A stretch of DNA of 25,274 bases, from positions 1 to 25,274 of the forward strand of contig UQXS01000011.1 in NCBI GenBank assembly GCA_900545125.1, read 5' to 3'. Below the pieces are notes generated by a model that was not told the origin of the DNA, searched no databases, and saw only the letters and a program-made list of their open reading frames with translations. A program made the translations under genes and the position numbers. This DNA comes from an uncultured Ruminococcus sp. (GTDB lineage Bacteria; Bacillota; Clostridia; Oscillospirales; Ruminococcaceae). Shown piece by piece: positions 21,937-25,274 of the stretch. Each line of letters starts with the position of its first letter. Position 1 is the stretch's first letter.

Positions 21937-23137
21937 AAAGAGAATCCTGGAAAAGCTGCTGGACAAGTATGAAGAACGCAAGGAAGGTTCCAATCGGCGT
22001 GTACTGCTGCAATGCAGTAAAAGAGAAGCGAGTGTTCCGGATATAGAAAGTGAGGAATATGCCGTATTCCTTGAACAGATGAAATCGCTCCGTACAGCAC
22101 ATTTAATCGATTTTGACTGGATCCGAAAGAATCATATTATTGACCATATCTGGCTGAATTTAAATCATGTACAGGATGCTTATGCCTATGTAAACCGTGA
22201 AACAATGACGCAGCAGGTGCAGAATGCTGTACAGCAGATCGAGAACGTATTTTCCGGAATACAGATGAATTGGATCGTTCAGGGATTGGAGGAAGAGAAA
22301 AAGCAGCTTTTGGAAAGAAATAAGCTGTTTGGCATATGGAAGCAACCACCTGAATGGCGTGGAAAATGGCTGGATGCACTCTGCTATATTGATCGTTTAT
22401 CAGGAAATGTTGTCACAATGCGTGCTTGCAGTGTCAAATTGTATTCTGATTCTAAGTATTTTGAACGTGAAATCAAAAAAACACTTGCTTTATGGATTCG
22501 AGAACACGAACCGATTTTGCGTGAAACAGAGGATCTGGAGGAACGGGAAATTCTATCACATGTTGGAATCCTGATGATGCCGGAGATATTTGAATTCTGT
22601 GGAAATATACAAATGGAATTTTCGGAGGGATTGGTGGATTTTTCTCCTATGAAAGTTGGGAGCTGTATTTTAGCAAACTGTGTGCAGGATATTCAGCAAA
22701 TCAGTTTGCATGGTATACACCGCATTCTTTTCATTGAGAATCGAACAAATTACTCTGAATATTGCATCCGTGAAAAAACAGAGGATGAGCTTGTGGTGTA
22801 TCATGGTGGATTTTATAGTCCTCAGCACGGTGAATTCTTTAGGAAACTCCATGAAACAGCCAAACAGATTCCTGTATATTTCTGGGCTGATATTGATTAT
22901 GGTGGATTTCAGATGTTCCATAGGCTGAAAAGTAACCTAATCCCCGATTTACAGCCATACCATATGGATGTAAAGTCATTTAATGCACATAAAGCCTATG
23001 GATTGAAGCGCTCAGAGGCATATTTTCAAAAACTTTCCTGCTTACTGGAATTAACGGAGTTCAGTATGTTCCATCAGGTGATAACGCAGATGTTAAAAGA
23101 AAAGATCACAATTGAACAGGAGGTTTTTTTGCTGTAA
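21926..23137 (+). CDS. jetD: Wadjet anti-plasmid system protein JetD (Toprim nuclease)
   Basis: 403 residues. The N-terminal half (1-190) corresponds to the arm/winged-helix region of JetD. The C-terminal half is a Toprim fold with metal-binding E271 (LFIENRTNY) and D322/D324 (FWADIDYGGFQMF), the catalytic residues expected for the JetD (DUF2220-type) nuclease that cleaves plasmid DNA caught by the JetABC motor. It begins 11 bases inside jetC behind GGAGAG. All metal ligands are present, so the operon looks functional. No terminator is obvious just after its TAA TAG stops. Confidence 0.9.
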   Translation: MNHEKRILEKLLDKYEERKEGSNRRVLLQCSKREASVPDIESEEYAVFLEQMKSLRTAHLIDFDWIRKNHIIDHIWLNLNHVQDAYAYVNRETMTQQVQNAVQQIENVFSGIQMNWIVQGLEEEKKQLLERNKLFGIWKQPPEWRGKWLDALCYIDRLSGNVVTMRACSVKLYSDSKYFEREIKKTLALWIREHEPILRETEDLEEREILSHVGILMMPEIFEFCGNIQMEFSEGLVDFSPMKVGSCILANCVQDIQQISLHGIHRILFIENRTNYSEYCIREKTEDELVVYHGGFYSPQHGEFFRKLHETAKQIPVYFWADIDYGGFQMFHRLKSNLIPDLQPYHMDVKSFNAHKAYGLKRSEAYFQKLSCLLELTEFSMFHQVITQMLKEKITIEQEVFLL

Positions 23138-23505
23138 TAGATAGGCACTTAAGAATGCGGGTTCAACTGGTATTGATCCAACATCTTGTAAGCCCACTAT
23201 TGCTTTGCTTGCAGTTGCTTACGCCGCTGTTGTCACTAAATCTGATAGTTCTTACCGTTGCCTCAAATCTGTCAAGCGCATTGCGTAATTATTCTGACCA
23301 TATATTTTTCAACAGATTTTTGCCGTTTGCGGCGAAGGTCTGCTTTGCTATGCCATTTTTTCAGCTTGAGCTTTTAATCAGCCTTTTTATTTTCAGTTTT
23401 CCATTTCAGACGATGTGTTTTGCTCATCTCTAAGCAACTAAAGCTCCTAAAAAAGACGGTAAAGGTTATGAACCTATCAGAAATATACTCATTCTCCTCT
23501 ATTTT
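23138..23505. other. gene-free stretch after jetD
   Basis: There is no frame with a start and ribosome binding site. A plus-strand frame without a start codon (about 23145-23286) reads NAGSTGIDPTSCKPT, then ALLAVAYAAVVTKSDSSYRC, which is cysteine-bearing and peptide-like, but it is closed upstream by TAG. I see no clear terminator for either flanking operon. Confidence 0.4.
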
Positions 23506-24210
23506 TTATGTCAGATCTATTGGTACAGGATCTGTAATTTTCAGACAATCAGGCGTTACCGCACACTCGTAAGCAAGAATATGCACTCCTTTTTCAGCCG
23601 CATACCTCAAAGCATCGCCAAAGACTTTATGGGTTGCATCATTGGGAGTAAATAACTTCATTCCTGACATCTGTATCACAAACAGCACATAACTGTAATA
23701 ACCATTTCCCATCGCCCTGACAAGTTCATTGAGATGCTTTACGCCCCTTTCGGTTGGTGCATCCGGAAATAAAGCTATACCGTCATTTTCAAGTGTTACA
23801 CCCTTGACCTCAACAAAACCTTTTTCACTGTTTTCGTCCTCGATATAGAAATCAAAACGAGAATCCCCATATATTTTTTCCGGACGAATTATCGTCAGTT
23901 CTGACATACCGGGCAATTTTATACTGCCGTTTTCTAATGCCTCTCTTACGACTTTATTAGGAGCTTGAGAGTCCATATTTATCAATAGATCACCTTTTCT
24001 GACTGCGATAAGATCGTATAACAGCTTGCGTTTTCCCTGCCGATAAGTAAAATCTTCCAGATAAACAACGGAATCGGGAACAAGCAGTTCACGGCATCGT
24101 CCTGTATTTTTCACATGAACGGAAACTCCCTCTCCATTCAAAAGAACCTGCGCAACAAAACGGTTTGGACGTGAAATAAATCGGGCGGAAGTTATCTTCT
24201 CATACTTCAC
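23506..24210 (-). CDS. sfsA: SfsA family protein (sugar fermentation stimulation protein)
   Basis: 234 residues, full length for the family. The N-terminal OB-like part (FISRPNRFVAQVLLNGE, HVKNTGRCRELL) fits nucleic-acid binding. The C-terminal PD-(D/E)XK-type core shows D120 (SRFDFYIE), E134-x-K136 (FVEVKGVTL) and FPDAPTERGVKHLNEL. In E. coli SfsA was linked to maltose gene expression; the nuclease-like fold suggests a DNA or RNA role that remains undefined. It overlaps the YunG-like gene by 11 bases, so it is the last gene of a minus-strand operon with deformylase and phosphatase genes. Confidence 0.92.
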   Translation of the reverse strand: MKYEKITSARFISRPNRFVAQVLLNGEGVSVHVKNTGRCRELLVPDSVVYLEDFTYRQGKRKLLYDLIAVRKGDLLINMDSQAPNKVVREALENGSIKLPGMSELTIIRPEKIYGDSRFDFYIEDENSEKGFVEVKGVTLENDGIALFPDAPTERGVKHLNELVRAMGNGYYSYVLFVIQMSGMKLFTPNDATHKVFGDALRYAAEKGVHILAYECAVTPDCLKITDPVPIDLT

Positions 24211-24640
24211 GTTTCAAATACTCCGACAATGCTTTTTTCAGGAACTCATAACGCATACGCTTCTCCTCTTTTTCAAAATGAACCTCTCGGAACTGCTCCG
24301 GATTATTTTCATATACCAGCTTTTCATCTCCGAACTGCTCACTTGTCAGATCAAAAATACAGTTTCCGATCACATTATAGCAGTGATAATTTCCGTCATT
24401 ACGCAGTATACCGTAAACTTTTCCGCCGAAAATATCCTGCGCAAGAAATGCTGTTATTGAACATTGCCCTAACGTTTTATTTTGGGTATTCCATTTATCC
24501 CTCATTCTCGGTGCGCAGGTTTCCGCACACCATATTTCTGACAATGCATCGTATAAATCTAACGGAGAATGAATCCCCGGATATACGTTGTTTATTGGCT
24601 TAACTATTGCTGTTTCCCAGCCGTAAAAATTGTATTTCAT
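24200..24640 (-). CDS. YunG-like family protein
   Basis: 146 residues, cytoplasmic. The run DALSEIWCAETCAPRMRDKW, then GQCSITAFLAQDIFGGKVYG, a GNYHCYNVI block and FDLTSEQFG match the YunG family of Firmicutes as I remember it; its function is unknown. Conserved Cys (GQCSIT), His (YHCYN) and Asp (FDLT) are spaced like a papain-fold triad, which suggests but does not show a transglutaminase or peptidase-like fold. The start is ten bases below the deformylase stop with AAGGAG in front, and the end overlaps sfsA. Confidence 0.65.
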   Translation of the reverse strand: MKYNFYGWETAIVKPINNVYPGIHSPLDLYDALSEIWCAETCAPRMRDKWNTQNKTLGQCSITAFLAQDIFGGKVYGILRNDGNYHCYNVIGNCIFDLTSEQFGDEKLVYENNPEQFREVHFEKEEKRMRYEFLKKALSEYLKREV

Positions 24641-24650
24641 ATAGTTCTCC

Positions 24651-25064
24651 TTAAATCAAAATTCCGTTGAAATGATCAATCTCATGCTGAATGATCTGAG
24701 ACTCAAAGTCCCTAAAGGTTTGTGTTTTCTTTTTGAAATTTCTGTCCGGAAATTCAACAGTGACAGACTTGTAACGTTTAGTTTTTCGCTGTCCGTTCAA
24801 AGAAAGACAGCCTTCTTCTGTTTCATAAGTCTGCGATGATTTACTGACAATTTTCGGATTTACCATGATAAGATAGCGATTGCCAATCAAAGCAACAAGA
24901 ATCGTTTTACGAACGCCTATCATATTGGCAGCCATTCCAACACAGTGGTCGGCATTGGCTTTTATTGTATCCAGCAGATCTTTTATTACCTGCATATCTT
25001 CCTTGTCAGCAGGCTCTGATTTTTGCGTAAGAAAAAATGTATCTCTGATGATCTCTTTTACCAT
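24651..25064 (-). CDS. def: peptide deformylase-like protein
   Basis: 137 residues, the short form common in Clostridia. Peptide deformylase removes the formyl group from new proteins. Metal-binding motifs 2 and 3 are intact: EGCLS (C86) and HEIDH (H127, E128, H131). Motif 1 reads GMAANMIG, where M48 takes the place of the usual Gln that stabilises the transition state. This variant recurs in a side branch of the family, so this may be an accessory enzyme or one with changed substrate range rather than the main cell deformylase. Its ATG overlaps the end of the phosphatase gene by seven bases, so the two are coupled. Confidence 0.85.
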   Translation of the reverse strand: MVKEIIRDTFFLTQKSEPADKEDMQVIKDLLDTIKANADHCVGMAANMIGVRKTILVALIGNRYLIMVNPKIVSKSSQTYETEEGCLSLNGQRKTKRYKSVTVEFPDRNFKKKTQTFRDFESQIIQHEIDHFNGILI

Positions 25065-25274
25065 AATTCCTCCAAAAGATTTTTGCAGCCTTCCAAAATA
25101 TCATTGTAGGCAACGTCAAATCTGTCCGTGTACCAAGGGTCTGAAACATCCCGATCATGTAATAGTTTTCGAACTTTATGTTCAGGATCACTGCCGAAAA
25201 TCCGCATTGAATTTGTGACATTTCTGCTGTCCATGCAGAGAAACAAATTGTATTTATCATAATCTGATTTTTTC
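25058..25274 (-). CDS. low-molecular-weight protein tyrosine phosphatase, C-terminal part
   Basis: The last 71 codons of a gene that continues past the window end. LFLCMDSRN followed by RIFGSD and then DVSDPWYTDRFDVAYNDI is characteristic of low-molecular-weight phosphotyrosine phosphatases. The Asp of the DPWYT motif is the general acid. The N-terminal C-x5-R phosphate loop lies outside the window and cannot be checked. It is the first visible gene of the operon leading to the deformylase, YunG-like and sfsA genes, with which it overlaps or is closely spaced. Confidence 0.9.
   Translation of the reverse strand, partial: KKSDYDKYNLFLCMDSRNVTNSMRIFGSDPEHKVRKLLHDRDVSDPWYTDRFDVAYNDILEGCKNLLEELW

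Noticed and set aside
23155..23433. 92-residue leucine-rich frame after jetD
   Set aside because: Low-complexity composition, no ribosome binding site, and it overlaps a different frame of similar quality, so it is not supported as a membrane peptide.

Overview
The window reads as a low-GC gut Firmicute of the Ruminococcus group (Oscillospiraceae). The main pointers are a dockerin-type remnant (cellulosome-related), Clostridia-style Rhs, LytTR and Wadjet families, and strong GGAGG ribosome binding sites. The species is an inference, since no rRNA or complete marker gene is present.

Layout. (1) 1-8.6 kb, minus strand: a wrecked polymorphic-toxin (Rhs) locus. A large Ig-like/Rhs gene is split in two at a GGGGAAAA run and has lost its 5' end. 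It finishes in a shortened Hint segment and a toxin tip, followed by a candidate immunity gene. Downstream lie an orphan Hint-toxin cassette with a TPR partner, a DUF4303-like gene with a small companion, and remnants of at least one older Hint cassette. (2) 8.6-10.3 kb, minus strand: a decayed AgrC/AgrA-like quorum-sensing pair (frameshifted GHKL kinase, half of a LytTR regulator) with a promoter, a terminator, and two 16-bp direct repeats spaced 21 bp beside a promoter that points into the truncated Rhs gene. (3) 10.3-15.6 kb: a broken tyrosine integrase, the 3' part of a tRNA-His-like gene, an IS4-family element (1476 bp, 37-bp inverted repeats, no visible target duplication), then a prophage tail/lysis segment (three appendage proteins, holin, M23 endolysin). 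(4) 15.6-16.6 kb: a dockerin remnant, hairpins, and the promoter and leader of the next operon. (5) 16.6-23.1 kb, plus strand: a complete four-gene Wadjet anti-plasmid operon, jetA-jetB-jetC-jetD, with overlapping genes. (6) 23.5-25.3 kb, minus strand: a compact operon of low-molecular-weight tyrosine phosphatase (cut by the window end), a peptide deformylase-like gene, a YunG-like gene and sfsA.

How it fits together. The first 15 kb looks like an accessory region worn down by deletion and recombination: phage integration near a tRNA, IS-associated loss, and swapping of toxin tips. The Wadjet operon is intact and probably functional. It codes for an SMC-kleisin-KITE loop extruder plus a Toprim nuclease that together cut circular plasmid DNA. 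The most unusual points are the -1 slippery heptamer that would exactly rejoin the two Rhs halves, the LytTR-type promoter fused to the Rhs fragment, and the integrase/tRNA-His/IS/prophage junction.
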